Source: Myotis daubentonii (Eukaryota; Chordata; Mammalia; Chiroptera; Vespertilionidae). Taken from it: a stretch of 64,000 nt of DNA. The stretch covers positions 116,487,074-116,551,073 of the forward strand of contig NC_081840.1 in assembly GCF_963259705.1 (NCBI RefSeq), in the 5' to 3' direction. Shown in pieces: positions 44,891-56,850 of this stretch. The notes under the pieces were generated by a model that saw nothing but the letters and a program-made list of their open reading frames with translations, did not search any database and was not told where the DNA came from. Positions within the stretch are counted from its first letter, which is position 1. Every line of letters starts with the position of its first letter. The position numbers and the translations under genes were made by a program.

Positions 44891-46886
44891 CATATTATAA
44901 TGCCTTGTCATGATATTACATTATTAATAACTTTAGAGTCAGCCAAAAACTAATTGAGAATTGAGTCCACCTGTTATAAGATAATCAAATATATGAGAAG
45001 AAGCACCGGGCTGATTTGCTCCTGAACATACGCATTGCTTCCACAAAGTCACATTGATATCTGTGGGCCTAGATTTCTAAATATAGGTGAAGTAAATCCT
45101 CATTACAGCCTTAAAGGAATTAATACTTTTGGGAAAGAGAATAGGTCAAGTCAAGGAAGAGGCCTGTAAAATCAGAGGACTTAGCTAGACTTACTGGATA
45201 TAAGACTGAAAAGGGGAACACAGCTGACTTTTTTGAAATTTAGAATCAAAGAAAGAAAATAATCCCAAACTATTAACTACTTGTCATTTTTTGAGCCATG
45301 CACTGAAAGTTTTATAAGCAACCCTCAGTGACTACATGGTCAGTAGTCTGTGGAGGAAGCAATGTCAGTAGGTTATGTACCTGTTCTGAGGAGATTTTGC
45401 TATTAATAGCAGAGAAGATCTTGGAGATTAAGTGTGTTTTCTAACCCCTGGAAGGGCAGTGCACATTATGTGAAAGGAAGAAGTGAAGAACCAACCTTTA
45501 TGGAACTGTTTCTAATTTAGGTACAGAGAGAAAAAAAAAAACATTCAGACAAGTCCTGGGGTATTTGAGAAATTTGGTGTCTACACTACAGAACCAAACT
45601 GACACATCTCAAGAATTATTAGATAGGTGAAATGATTGTGCCTCAAAGGTTGAGGGGGGCTTTAGGATTTTCAAGAAAATTGTATCTAGGCCATTAAATT
45701 TCTTATTATCACTTAATCTAAAATTAATCTCAATATAAGATTCTTGTACTATGTTTTAGATACTTCTGAAACCACTTTGATTAAGGAACAAACCACTGCA
45801 AATATTATATAAATTGGCTACCCTTAGAAATTGATTAAAAAAATAGTATACATGGGCATACATAAGAGAGTATGGGTATAAGTGTGTTTAAACATTAAAG
45901 TAATATCATCTTTAGTCTACATGATCAGCACATGATTAAAACTGGAGATGTATTAGCCTTTTAATATAAAATATAATTAAATTTATCCTGAGAAAATTAT
46001 GAACTTATGTACTTAAAGAATTCATGAAAGGGACATCTTACAAATAAGGATTTTTGTTGAATGAGTGATAATAGGATCTTGCTAATGCCTATCTGCTAAT
46101 CCCTGTCCTTTTAGCAAGATACAAAAAGATGCATTCAGAGTAAAGAGTTATTTGAAAAGCAGTGGTGTTAGAGTTAGAGAGTTCAGGAACAAATCAGGGT
46201 GTTCCTTGGCATCATGTGCATACTGGAATTGCTTTATGTTCATAACTGAGCATTGAAACCAGAGGTTCAGGTTGCTGCTCAAGGGTTATTTCTGAGATCT
46301 ATATACAAGGTCAGGATCTGAGACATACTCTGAACACAAAACTATGTTGCAATGAGTAAAGCTGTAAAAACATTCTACTATATTTTCTAGTGTCCAGAGG
46401 GTATCATAATGCTGGCCAAAAAAAATAAGGAAGATTCATATTTATTTCCTTTACCCTTCAAAAGTATTTTATAAATAAATTAAATTATTTTTCAGTATTT
46501 CCTCTACCAAATTGCATCATACATTCTAAAGGAAATGCATAGAGCATAAAAGACAAAATAACACTTGTATGCATCAGAGCAGACTAATAAAGCACCATCC
46601 AGAATTTCTTGACAAGGAAAAGACCTAAGGCTAGAAATAGTTCAGTATGATAGAAAAATGAAAAACTGAGGAGACTCAGATGACTCCCTCATCGGGCTAT
46701 TTTATGGCATTATTTATGGCCTGAGGACTGAGTGTATATGATATTATAGCAGTAAGTCACACAAATACCCTCACTGATGATCATTCAAGACTATGCACCT
46801 AATTTAAAATAAAAGTCATATATATTTAAGCCAGCAATTTTCTAACGGGTCATTTTAATAATTCTCTGTTATGCTTTATTTATTTA
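44891..46886. other. Unique intergenic stretch, nothing recognised
   Basis: About 2 kb of AT-rich sequence with no ORF over 60 codons of interest and no nameable repeat. Confidence 0.55.
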
Positions 46887-47277
46887 CTAGTGGCCTGGTG
46901 CACAAAATTTGTGCATAGGTGGGGGGATTCCCTCAGACCAGCCTGCCCCCTCTCCAATTGGTGACCCCTTGGGGGATGTCTGATGGGCCTAAACAGGTGG
47001 TCGGACATCCCTCTGGCAATATGGGACCACTGGTTCCTAAATGTTCACCTGCCTGTCTGATCACCCCTAACTGCCTCTGCCTGCCTGATCGCCCGCAACT
47101 GCGCTCCCCTGCCAACCTGATCTCACCCCCAACTGCCCTCTCCTGCCAGCCTGATCTACGTCTAACGGCCTCTGCTTAGCCCCCACCACCATGGCTTTGT
47201 CCGAAAGGAAGTCAGATGTCCAGAAGATGGCCGGTCAAACCAGTCTAATTAGCATATTACCCTTTTAGTGGTATAGA
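46887..47277 (-). mobile_element. Non-autonomous Helitron
   Basis: It begins CTAGTGGCCTGGTGCACAAAATTTGTGCA. It ends with 'ctaattagcatattaccctttta' then 'gtggtataga'. The body has the usual 'cctgatctcacccccaactgcc' blocks. Confidence 0.88.
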
Positions 47278-47329
47278 TAGTTTATATAGGATAGGATTGC
47301 TTAAATGGGGGGGGGGGGGGGCTTTTTCA

Positions 47330-47930
47330 TTAGGAGAAAATGCTCTTGGCAGACAAAAATACATAATCCCTATATCTGGACTGATAGCCAGCCATATGCA
47401 CTATACTGCCAAACCGGTCATTAAAAAATTGAACCGCTTTCTTACACCTTACACCAAATAGCTGTTGCCCTTAAAACCCCTCCTCAGCCCCCACCTTTGG
47501 TTCTGCCTTTGCAGTTCACCCAGATTAGGTTCTGATTGGTCAGTTTCTATGCCAGTCAGTGTCAAAAGCTCCGCCTCCTAAGCAGCCATTGGCTCCTGGC
47601 ACTTCACCCAGATTTGGTTCTGATTGGTTGGTTTCTATGCCAGTCAGCATCTCTGGGCCTATCAACAGGCCTGATCAGAGAGGCGGGGCTGATCAGCAGC
47701 CCTGGCAGAGGCCCGAAAGAGAGGCCCAGCTGCTGGCCAGGCCCGGAGAAAAGGAGAGAGGCAAGTGCTGATCAACAGCTGCCATAGAGGCTATGGATCA
47801 GACCCTGCTTCTCTCTCCAGGCCTCTCTCTGGGCCTGATCTACAGCCCCCTTGGCAGTCAGTGTTGGGCTGCAGTGTCTGCAGTGGATGTTATGGACCCT
47901 GGCTCTTTAAATATATAGATTGTGTGCCTT
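47330..47930. other. Unclassified GC-richer block with promoter-like motifs
   Basis: It stands out from its AT-rich surroundings. It contains the CCAAT-type sites 'ctgattggtc', 'gccattggct' and 'ctgattggtt', a GC box in 'gagaggcggggctg', and 'tttaaatatatag' at the right edge. Two copies of a 58-bp phrase lie at about 47512-47570 and 47605-47660: 'ttcacccagattaggttctgattgg' and 'ttcacccagatttggttctgattgg', both followed by 'tttctatgccagtcag'. It could be an LTR, Helitron cargo or a captured promoter; I cannot tell which. Confidence 0.45.
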
Positions 47931-49539
47931 GTTAACTGTAGAGCCATTTATCTGCTAGCATACGTCTCCAGTGGTTCTGACATTAATACATAAGATTTAA
48001 TTAGCAAGGCTTGTACACAGAAGGTTTTCTATTTAACACTTAAGCCAGCTTCTTATTTAATATATATTTAGCCAAGTCTTCTAGATAGTACTTTAAAACA
48101 GGATGCTAAAAAACAACAGTCACTTTCATACTATTGAAGGTTTGCTCAGCATGCCTTTAACTTAGTTTTCTAAATTTATACTCATAAGATATTGTTGATG
48201 GCTCACCATAAACAAGTGTCACTATCAATTTTAACAAAAATTCACCCATCATATCATTTTTTATAAGTGAAAAAAGCATTTTAATATTTGTTCTACCATA
48301 AATGGAGACTACTAAAGGGAAAATGATAGAACAGTTGCCAGTAAGCTGAAAATTAAGTCAAAAGTAATGTGTGATGCAATTCCAAGTAATTATATATTCT
48401 GGTATTTTCTTTCCACTAAAACAAAAAAAAAGAAACTTCTATCTTTAATATAAACCTTTACACTTTAAATTTGCAACAAAAACACAACACTATTATTTAA
48501 TTCTCATTACATGCATATTGGACATTTTCTTTGGCACAATTTCAAAAATATACTAACTGACACCATCAGAGTTACTAATGGAATACAAAATAAAAACTAG
48601 TATTTACATTTACTGTATACTTATAATAATAACGGGTTGTTTTCATTAATTGATATTAAAGCTATGCTATGTCTTCTGAACATAAAAAGGATTACTTCTG
48701 CTGTATGGCTTACATAGAAACAAGTGGTAAGGCTACATAGAAAGAGAAGAAAAGCCAAAATGCCAACATCTGTTTCTATTCTAAAAGGAGGAGATAAGAT
48801 ATAATGAGAAAGAAGTTTGCTGATAAAGAATAAGCAAGAAAAGAATAGCTGCCTGATTGTTTTTAGGAGGAAAAATAATTTTCTAGGATGAATGCAGAAC
48901 GACAAACAACAAGCTAGAATGTCACGCTCTTTGGGTTGCCATGGTCATCTGTTTGGCTGTCAGAGTGAGACGTGATTCAATAAAGCTTTTATATTTAAAA
49001 TTAAATTAAAATTATTGGCTCTATTTTGTATTTTTAATATATTGCATGCACACACACACAAGGCAAACATCAAGCACAATCTAGTGCTTTATTCAACAAA
49101 AGAGGTACAGATGATAAATCTTTGTCTTTCCCTGATATTTTTTATAAAAATTTGAGTAAGCTATGAGCAATAACATATAATGTGGGAATACATCTACCTC
49201 TAAACCATGGATTTATTTCTCCTATTTGTCTGACTGTTATGAAGCTTGATTTCTACAGGTCCTTTCCTTCTAAACACTTTGGGGTACTGAACAGAACTAG
49301 ATTCCACCCTACATTGAAAAAGATCCACAAACGCATATCTTCAAACATATACACATATTCATGCATTTATACATTTCATCAAATATTTACTGAGGGGCTG
49401 CTATTTATCATAGACTATTATAGGAGCTCAGAACATAACATATTTCAAAATGTCAGACATGGTAAAAAAAAAACCTACATAATTTTTTAACAAATGTCAC
49501 TGCACTAAATTCAATAAAATTAAAAAAAAAACTTTTAAA
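47931..49539. other. AT-rich intergenic, nothing recognised
   Basis: About 1.6 kb. The block near 48915-48990 ('cacgctctttgggttgccatggtcatctgtttggc') is less AT-rich than its surroundings but matches nothing I know. A short (CA) run is at 49049. Confidence 0.5.
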
Positions 49540-50790
49540 AAGGCAATAAAGAGTAGTCAAGAGAAAATTCAGTTAATAGAAACCACCCTGAGAAAGTTTA
49601 GGCATTGAATTTTGCAGATATAGGCATTATTATAACCATGATAAAGACTTAAAAGAAATGTTTTACAATAATTAAAAGAAATGTGTGATGAGTGAATGAA
49701 TAGGGACTTTTACAAGAAAAATTAAAACTATAAAAATGGACTTTCTAGAACTAAAAACTACAATAATACATTTTTTAAAAATAATGGATTGCTCTCATAT
49801 CAAACTGCAGATAGCAGCAGAAAGACAATAGACTTGAGGACGACTCAATAGAAAATTTCCAATGTGAATAACAGAATGAACACAGATTGAAAAAAAATGA
49901 ACAGAAGCTTAAGAGCCTATAGAACAATAGTCTAGCAAGCATAAAGTTTCAGAGATAGGAGAAATGAGGAGAAAGCAGAAAATATTTAAAGAAATAATGG
50001 TTGAAATTTCCCTAAGTTTAATGAAAAGTAACTTAGAGTTTCTAGAAGCTCAGTACACTCAAAGTAGAATTTGGTCAAGAAAAGAAAGGATTTGTCATGG
50101 CATGAATAAACAGCAAAAAACAAATTTTGTAAAAGAAAGCTTGAAACAAATCTAGGGAATAAAAACAAGAAAACAAAATTTAAATAATTGCTGATTTCTT
50201 ATCAGAAACAATAAAATCAATCTGTTCATATATAAAAATACTAATACATCTTGACCATGGGGTTTATCCTGTGAATATAAGTTTAGTTTAGCATTTGAAA
50301 ATTAGTGTAAGTCAGCATAGTAACAGAATAAAATAATACCTATTCATGATAAAAAGAATTAAAATACCTCAGCAAATTAAGAATGAAAGGTTGTTTCCTA
50401 AACTAATAAAGGATATCTATAACAAAACATACAGCCTTATTGGCTGTGGGCACTGCCAGCTTTGTGATGGTGTGAGGGTCAATTAGCATATTCCCTCTTT
50501 ATTAGATAGGGTGAGTGAATGCTTTCCCCCTAAAACTGAGGACATGCAAAAATGTACACTTTTACTACATTATTCTAGAGATCCAAGATCACAAATAAAA
50601 CAAAACAAAATGATAAATATAAAATTACTGTTTCTCCATGTTTACTGGAAGTTGAAATATTTGTCTCAGTGAAAAAATCCTAAAGAATCACCTCAAATTT
50701 TTTTTGAAAACCTGTAACATTTAGTATGTGAATTTGACAAGATTGGAAGACACAAAGTCAACATATACCAAGATAAGCACATTCATTTGT
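49540..50790 (+). mobile_element. Ancient LINE-1 with internal deletion and a Helitron scrap
   Basis: ORF1-like traces come first ('gaaataatggttgaaatttccctaagtttaatga', 'ctgatttcttatcagaaacaat'), then ORF2 RT traces ('atacatcttgaccatggggtttatcctg', 'aggttgtttcctaaactaataaaggatatctataac'). After the Helitron piece come 'gaatgctttccccctaaaactgagg' and 'caaagtcaacatatacc'. The part between ORF1 and the RT domain is missing. No coding potential. Confidence 0.65.
50438..50511 (-). mobile_element. Helitron 5'-end fragment inside old L1
   Basis: 'ttggctgtgggcactgccagctttgtgatgg' and 'ggtcaattagcatattccctctttattagatagg' match the 5' complement of the Helitron at 19736-20317, whose end reads 'gtcagttagcatattccctctctgtt'. 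Only about 74 bp is present; the 3' end is absent. Confidence 0.75.
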
Positions 50791-50869
50791 TCTCACCTGA
50801 TCTTTATAGCCTTTGACTATGTAGATTTTTGGTATTTTTTTATTAGAGTGATATTTTTAATGGTTTCAC

Positions 50870-51500
50870 GATGGTATAATCAGAAGGGTTTATAGTATAT
50901 CATAACACGTGTACAAATTCTCATCCAGAAACTGAGCATTAACAGTTCTCAAAAGCCACATCTCAGCTTCCCATCCAGTAACTGCAATTCTCTGCATTTC
51001 TCTCCCAATTTTGAAAAATTTATATTAGTTTTGCCTGTTTTTGTTTTTTACATGAATGTGATAATAGAGCATATGCTCTTCTGAGTCTGACATCTTTAGT
51101 TCAAAATTGTGAGATTAATCTATTTTACCCAGTAGTTGTTGACACCACATTGTCATTGATGCATCAATAGGTAGTTATTTAGCCATTCTAATATGAATGG
51201 ACACTTGTTTTTCTTTTTCCTAGTTTGTAGCAATTATGAATAAAAGTTATATGAGCATTCTTATACATGTTTTTAGTGAATAGACTTTCATTTCTCTGAA
51301 AATATAACTAGGTAAAAAATGCTGGATCTGAACATGTATATACATTCAGCTTCCATAGATACTGAGTTTTCCAATGTGGTACATCCATCTATGAGAATTT
51401 CAATTATGCCAAATTCTTGCCTACCTTTGATGGATTCCATATGTTTCATTTTAGCTTTTCTTGTTGGTTTATATATTTTAAATGGTTTGATCACTGTGTA
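50870..51500 (-). mobile_element. Ancient LINE-1 3' part, minus strand
   Basis: Recognisable complement of an old L1 end: 'gtgataatagagcatatgctc', 'tagtttgtagcaattatgaataaaag', 'gagcattcttatacatg', 'gactttcatttctctgaa', 'aaaaatgctggat'. Decayed and without ORFs. Confidence 0.5.
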
Positions 51501-51610
51501 TTTAAAATAGCAATAAATTTAATAAGAATATTAGTTCACAGTTACCTCCCTTATGTAATTCCTCTTGGATTCATTTCTGTCTTAGTCTGCTAGAGCTGCC
51601 ACAATAAAAC

Positions 51611-52290
51611 TATGGCCCAGTGCACAAAATATTCGTGCACGGTGGAGTTGGGGGGTTTCCCTCAGCCCGGCCTGCACCCTCTCGAATCTGGGACCCCTCG
51701 AAGAATGTCCTACTGTCGGTTTACAGGTATCGGACATCCCTCTCGCAATCCAAAACTGCTGGCTCCTAACCGCTCACCTGCCTGCCTGCCTGCCTGCCTG
51801 GTTGCCCCTAACCACTCTGCCTGCCAGCCTTCTCGCTCCCAATTGCCCCCAGCCGCTGACCTGCTTGTCCCCAAATGCCTCCCCCGCCAGCCTGATCACC
51901 CCCAACTGCCTCCCCTGCTGGCCTGCTCACCTCCAACTGCCCCCTCTGCTGGCCTGCTCACCCCCACCTTCCCTCCCCACTGGCCTGCTCTCCCCCAACT
52001 GCCCCCCTGCTGGCCTGCTCACTCCAAATTACCCATCCCCGCTGTCCTGATCACCTCCAACTGATCCCCACCGATGGCCTGCTTGCCCCCAACTGGCCCC
52101 GCTGCTGGTATGCTTACCCCTAATGGCCCTGCCCTCCATCAGCTTGATTACCCACAACTGCCATCCCCACTTGGCCTTTAATTGCCTCTACCTCAGCCCT
52201 GCCACCATGGCTTTGTCAAGAAGAATGTCTGGAAGGTCTCCTGGAAGGTCTCCCAGTCTAATTAGCATATTACCCTTTCATTAGTATAGA
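51611..52290 (-). mobile_element. Non-autonomous Helitron with internal tandem repeats
   Basis: It begins 'ctatggcccagtgcacaaaatattcgtgcac' (3' end and hairpin complement). It ends 'attagcatattaccctttcattagtataga'. It sits inside the LTR described separately. Its interior has a repeat array at about 51880-52150. Confidence 0.85.
51880..52150 (-). repeat. Degenerate minisatellite of about 31-34 bp, about 9 copies
   Basis: Units of the type 'cccccaactgccccctctgctggcctgctcac' with variants follow each other. They produce overlapping proline/cysteine-rich ORFs (51612-52064 and 51802-52050) that are not genes. Confidence 0.75.
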
Positions 52291-52528
52291 GCAGGGGTGG
52301 GCAAACTTTTTGACTCGAGGGCCAGAATGGGTTCTTAAACTGGACCGGAGGGCCGAAACAAAAGCATGGATGGAGTGTTTGTGTGAACTAATATAAATTC
52401 AAAGTAAACATCATTACATAAAAGGGTACGGTCTTTTTTTTTTTTTTTTTTTTTTTTTTTAGTTTTATTCATTTCAAACAGGCCGGATCTGGCCCACGGG
52501 CCGTAGTTTGCCCACGGCTGGTATAGAT
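52284..52528 (+). mobile_element. hAT-type MITE (body 52292-52520) with 8-bp target duplication
   Basis: Terminal repeats CAGGGGTGGGCAAACTTTTT and the complement of GTAGTTTGCCCACGGCTG. Subterminal 'ctcgagggccagaatggg' pairs loosely with 'ctggcccacgggcc'. GTATAGAG/GTATAGAT flank it as 8-bp duplications with one mismatch. A T26 run is at about 52434-52460. No transposase ORF. Confidence 0.92.
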
Positions 52529-53130
52529 AGAGGCCTGGTGCACTGGTGGGGGCTGGCTGGTTTACCCTGAAGGGTGTCCTTGATCAAGGTAGGGATCCCG
52601 CTGGGGTGCCTGGCCAGCCTGGGTGAGGAGCTGAGGGCTGTTTTCAGGCTGGTCAAGCCCCCCAGTGGGGAACCTCACCCCATGGGGGTGTGGCCAGCCC
52701 CTCACTCAGGCTGGACAGACACCCCAGTAGGGACCCCCACCCTGAAGGGTGTGTGGCCAACCTAGGTGAGGGGCTGAGGGCCATTTTCAGGCTGGCCACG
52801 CCCCCCGGTGACCCAAGCTCCCAGCCTCTCCTTTTTTTCAGTGCCTCCTTGAGTGGAGGCCAGGGGGGCTGGAAACAGTTATCTGGGATTTATTTATCTT
52901 CTATAATTGAAACTTTGTAGCCTTGAGCGGAGCCCAGGGCTGGCCAGGGCAGATGGGAAGCTTGGCTTCCTCCATCGCCGGAGGCAACCCAAGCCTCCTG
53001 CTCACTCCAGCTCTGTGGCTGCCACCATCTTAGTTGGGTTAATTTGCATACATGCTCCTGATTGCCTGGTGGGTGTAGCGGAGTGGCAGAGTGATGGTTA
53101 ATTTGCATGTTTCTCTTTTATTAGTGTAGA
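52527..53130 (-). mobile_element. Non-autonomous Helitron, second family
   Basis: It begins 'tagaggcctggtgcac' (the terminal C is changed or lost next to the hAT). It ends 'aatttgcatgtttctcttttattagtgtaga'. The complement of the family cassette is present near 53015-53075: 'gccaccatcttagttgggttaatttgcat'. Confidence 0.85.
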
Positions 53131-53500
53131 TACCACAATGGGGTGACTTACATACCAGAAATTTTATTTTCACACAGTTATGAAGGCTAGAAGAACAAGA
53201 TGTAGGTGCTGTCAGGGTTGATTTCTGGTGTGGCTTCTCTCCCAGGCCAGTGGATGGCTGCCTACTTGCTCTGTGCTCACATAACCTCCTTTCTGTGTGA
53301 GTGCACAAACCTCTGGTGTCTGTTCCTCTTCATATAAGGACATAAGTCCTCTTAAATTAGGAACCAATCCTTATGACCTCATTTAACCTTAATTGTATCT
53401 CTAAAGGCCTGGTTTCCAAATAAGTCATATTGAGGATTTGGGCTTCAACACCTGAATATTGGGAAGAGGACTCAATTCAGTTCATAACAATTTTCCTTCA

Positions 53501-54991
53501 AGCTAAAAAACTTTTCCCAAGATAATTTTCAATAAAGTTTGTTCATGTTAAAATTTTATTTTACCCATATATTTATATAGAATTTTAACTTGAACAAGTC
53601 TAAATTTTAATAGACTTTGCAACATTATCTCACTCTCTTCTGCCTGTGGTGCTAATAATGCAAATTTTTCTGTTTTGTTTTGTTTGTTTTTTTTGTCCTA
53701 TCCTCAAACCCCGATGTGGTATCCTCCCAATCTTTTTTTAAAAAATTCTTTCATTTTCTAGCATCCTATATAGTTTACTTCATTATTGTATCTGATGCTT
53801 ACTTTATTTCTCCATTTTAATATAGAAGCTTAAGTTTTATACCTTTGATGTTTTATTCACTAATGTGTTCCATACATCTGATAAGAGTGTCTCCACTAAA
53901 TATTTTGATATGAATTTAAAAATAAACTTTCACATGAAATTATCTGCCAACTTGTCTTTCAATGTATACCTGAAGGAATAAAGGAAAGCAAAGGAAAATG
54001 CAGTTTGTGCTTATAAAATGAGTTTATGGAACAGAGGGTCATATCTCAGGGTAAAAAATATTCTAGTATGGCAGTCTGGGGGCTAACAACTTCCTTCCTT
54101 TTTTTCTCAGTACCTGCCTTTCGATGAGTATTTACATACCACCAATTAGAGCAGTGCATTCTTCCAGGGTTTGCCTAACTCCTAGGACTGGGCATGGCTG
54201 CAGATCAATGGTTGGTTTGCCAGCTATGCAAGGTATTACCTTGAACCCCTTTCCTGACCCCTATCATCACCACCACTATCGCTTCTAGCTGGTGCTAAGC
54301 TGTCTTCTGTCAAGCATAAAGTGAAGCAAGAAACCATTTGCTGAGGAAAATGTGGACAACCACCCACAGTCTATCCCACATTCTTGCTGCATTGTGGTTT
54401 TTTATTTTTTCTGCTAAATCCACTGCTGTCTCCACATGCAGCCATACAGACCTACACAGAACCAACAACCATCTTTTTGCTCAAAAAAATTTTAATTTTT
54501 AGGACTGAGGAAAAAATCCAAACCTTGATATTTTGCCATTTTACACAGCGAATTTCTGAATAGCAAAAACATAGCAAATTTGGGCTTACGTCTTCAAACT
54601 CCTGATGGGAAATAACTATTACTAAAGAATTCCAGATCAAAGTAAATCATTTTCCAAAATTCAGGGCCAAAAACAATATTTGAAGACATTAAAAGCCTAT
54701 AAGTTTAGTATTCATAAATACTCTCTTAAAGAAATACAAAAGGATAAACTTTAGTAGAAAAAAAAAATTGAATACATAAAGCAGTACTAGAAAAAGCCAC
54801 AGCAAGCAAAGCAACAGAAACATGTTTTGGTAAATTGATTATCATTTTCATAAATACAAATTTGAGGATGTGTAAAAAATAAGATGAGGTAGGTGATTTA
54901 TAAACATCCCTATTTATAAGAATAAAGAAATTAATTGAATTTATAATTTACTAAAATATAAATGCAAGGTCCACAGTTAATATAAAATATA
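53501..54991. other. AT-rich intergenic, nothing recognised
   Basis: About 1.5 kb. A less AT-rich part at 54060-54470 has a pyrimidine tract followed by AG ('cctttttttctcag') but no convincing exon; all frames close quickly. Confidence 0.5.
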
Positions 54992-55232
54992 CTAGAGGTC
55001 CGGCGCACGAAATTCTTGCATGGGTATGGTCCCTAGCCCTAGCCTGCAATCAGGGCCATCTTCCCTGGCTGCCAGCAGCCACCCACCCCGGGGTCCCCAC
55101 TTGCCATAGGGTAACGGGAGCCTGCTGGCCAGGAAAGGGACTGAGAGGTGGTCAGTGCACCTCATAGTGACTAATCAAGCAGTCGTTCTTGTCATTCTAC
55201 CATTATGGTTGCTGGGCTTTTATTATATAGGA
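54992..55232 (-). mobile_element. Short non-autonomous Helitron
   Basis: It begins CTAGAGGTCCGGCGCACGAAATTCTTGC. It ends 'gctgggcttttattatatagga'. It keeps a single 'ggtggtcagtgcac' half of the CTCF-like inverted repeat. Confidence 0.88.
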
Positions 55233-55299
55233 TACTATTTTAATCACAATTGCAGGAACAAGGGAATGGAATAAACAAAGAAAACTATCAATCTAAGAG

Positions 55300-55710
55300 A
55301 GTTTTAAAATGGGAAGAAAATAAACATTCAAGGAGAGCATTAATTATAATTATAATTTCAAAATAATATTTTGGCATTAACTGGACCAATAAATATAGAG
55401 TCAAAAGGTAAAGTTTATCCAGCTAAATTTCAAAATTCAAAATATAATCAGATATATGCTAATCATAACATCAAATAAACATTGAAGAAAAACAATAAAA
55501 ATGTCATATTGAGAAAATACTTAACAAAATAAATATTTATACAAAAATATTGTTGCAAATAATAATTTGCAAGGATCACATAATATTAAACAGGTCAATC
55601 CACCATAAAAATATAATAAAATATATAAACACATTATGAACCTAGCAAATTAATAGCCTTGAATAAATTAATGCAAAATTATAATTTTAAAACTGAAAAA
55701 AATGGAAGTG
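55300..55710 (+). mobile_element. Possible ancient LINE-1 ORF2 fragment
   Basis: 'ggtcaatccaccataaaaatataa' near 55594 and the following A-rich phrases resemble the L1 endonuclease/linker region. Too decayed to be sure. Confidence 0.4.
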
Positions 55711-55767
55711 AGTAAATGCAGCTCTGAGGGGGGAAAGCCTGGAAACTGAGAAGTTCTAAGCAACTAG

Positions 55768-56248
55768 TGTGAGACCCCCGAAGCGGGACCCTCACTCTGT
55801 CCCACAGATTGACGGCGACCCCAATCAACCGCAGGAGACGTCACTTGATGCAAAACGCAAGAGGCTTTATTCTTTATTCCAGCGCGCTGGGGCCCAACCC
55901 GTACTCACGCAGGAGCAGAGGAGTTGTGCGCCCAGCAAGGGGTTTTTCAGCTAATTATATGCTAAAATCACACATCAGGGAGGGGTTGCATGCAGGAGGG
56001 TAAGAGGAGCTTGATAGGGATAAGGCACTCCTTCCTGGTGTTTTACAGCCTGTTCCTCTCAAGGTTGATTGAAGCTGGGTTTACTCAACCCATCCTTTGT
56101 TGGGGCTATCTCCTGTAATAGCCTTGGGGAGGGCGTCATTCCCTCTGTTCCTATCTCTAGTGGGGGAAGCCTAGGGAGTTGAGATAAAACAGGCAGCTAG
56201 GCCTGGCAGCTGGGCCTGTGCAGTTTGTAACATTCTTTTATTCTTTCA
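55768..56248 (-). repeat. Provirus 3' LTR
   Basis: On the minus strand it runs from TGAAAGAATAAAAGAATG to GGGGGTCTCACA. A polyadenylation signal lies in the complement of 'ggctttattctttattcc' near 55863-55880. It matches the other LTR with only a few differences visible by eye (for example near 55808, 55900 and 55931). Confidence 0.93.
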
Positions 56249-56266
56249 TTCCCCCATTTGCTTTTT
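56249..56266 (-). other. Polypurine tract for plus-strand priming
   Basis: The minus strand reads AAAAGCAAATGGGGGAA immediately before the 3' LTR, the usual place and composition for a gammaretroviral polypurine tract. Confidence 0.8.
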
Positions 56267-56278
56267 GGTAAGTTCTAA

Positions 56279-56461
56279 TCATGGAACTTCTGTCTCTAGA
56301 CATTCCTCTTCGAAACTATTTCTCTGGCGGAGAGACTGGTATTGCTGCCTGAGCACTAGTACCTGCACAGCACTTATTCCTTCTCTGATAAAGGTGACCA
56401 GTCGGTTTAAGATACAGGGCCCAAAAGTAAGAATTAAAAGCAATATAATAAGAGGACCCAT
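56279..56461 (-). pseudogene. env: env transmembrane-subunit C-terminal remnant
   Basis: Sixty open codons on the minus strand carry the membrane-spanning segment ([18 protein letters not shown]) followed by a short cytoplasmic tail, as at the end of gammaretroviral TM proteins. The frame continues a little upstream ('TQWTLISTL') and then closes. The surface subunit, the receptor-binding region, the fusion peptide and the ectodomain of TM are missing, so no entry protein can be made. It ends just before the polypurine tract, the normal position of env. Confidence 0.9.
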
Positions 56462-56518
56462 AAGGGTGGATATGAGGGTCCACTGAGTCCTAGACTTCTC
56501 TATTTTGCCTGGGCTGTC

Positions 56519-56850
56519 TTAAGCCAGGTGTGATGAAGCCAAGTCGGGATCCCGTCGACCTGACCGCCGTGGGGGTGGTCCTTTCAGTCCTTGGGTGGCA
56601 AATTTCTTTACCCAAACAGTGTCACCAGGTTGGAAGGGATGAACCGGATACAGGCAGATCATCTTGGACGTGCTTCTGGTCTGCTTGCTGGGTAGACTGT
56701 AAAACCTGAAAGAACTTGAGTAAACTGGTGAGATGAGTAGTACAGGGTCTGGAAGAGTCACTAGAATCTGTAAAGGCCCCACTGGTTTTAGGGCAGCCTC
56801 CTGGGCTGCTTTGTCTGCAGCCTAGTTCCCTCCTGCTTCTGGGGAGTCAG
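56519..56850 (-). pseudogene. pol: pol remnant: RNase H tail joined to integrase C-terminus
   Basis: On the minus strand, coding near 56850-56790 resembles the very end of the RNase H domain ('ADKAAQEAA'). It is followed after a short linker by the integrase C-terminal DNA-binding part ('VHPFQPGDTVWVKKFATQGL'). The integrase N-terminal zinc and catalytic domains are gone, so an internal deletion has fused the two tails. At least one in-frame stop precedes the RNase H tail. The piece cannot provide polymerase or integrase activity. Confidence 0.85.

Larger units (their letters stand above)
51575..53500 (-). mobile_element. MaLR-type LTR, minus strand, interrupted by Helitrons and a hAT
   Basis: The left part 'gtcttagtctgctagagctgccacaataaaact' and the right part 'taccacaatggggtgacttac...aaattttattttcacacagttatgaagg...cataacaa' together make one LTR complement of the MLT1/MST kind. 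Characteristic phrases are 'tcagggttgatttctggtg', 'ccttatgacctcatttaaccttaattg' and 'attcagttcataaca'. The two parts are separated by the block at 51611-53130. Exact subfamily uncertain. Confidence 0.65.

Noticed and set aside
54060..54470. Possible host exon after a pyrimidine tract and AG
   Set aside because: All frames stop soon and no donor site with an open frame is seen; composition alone is not enough.
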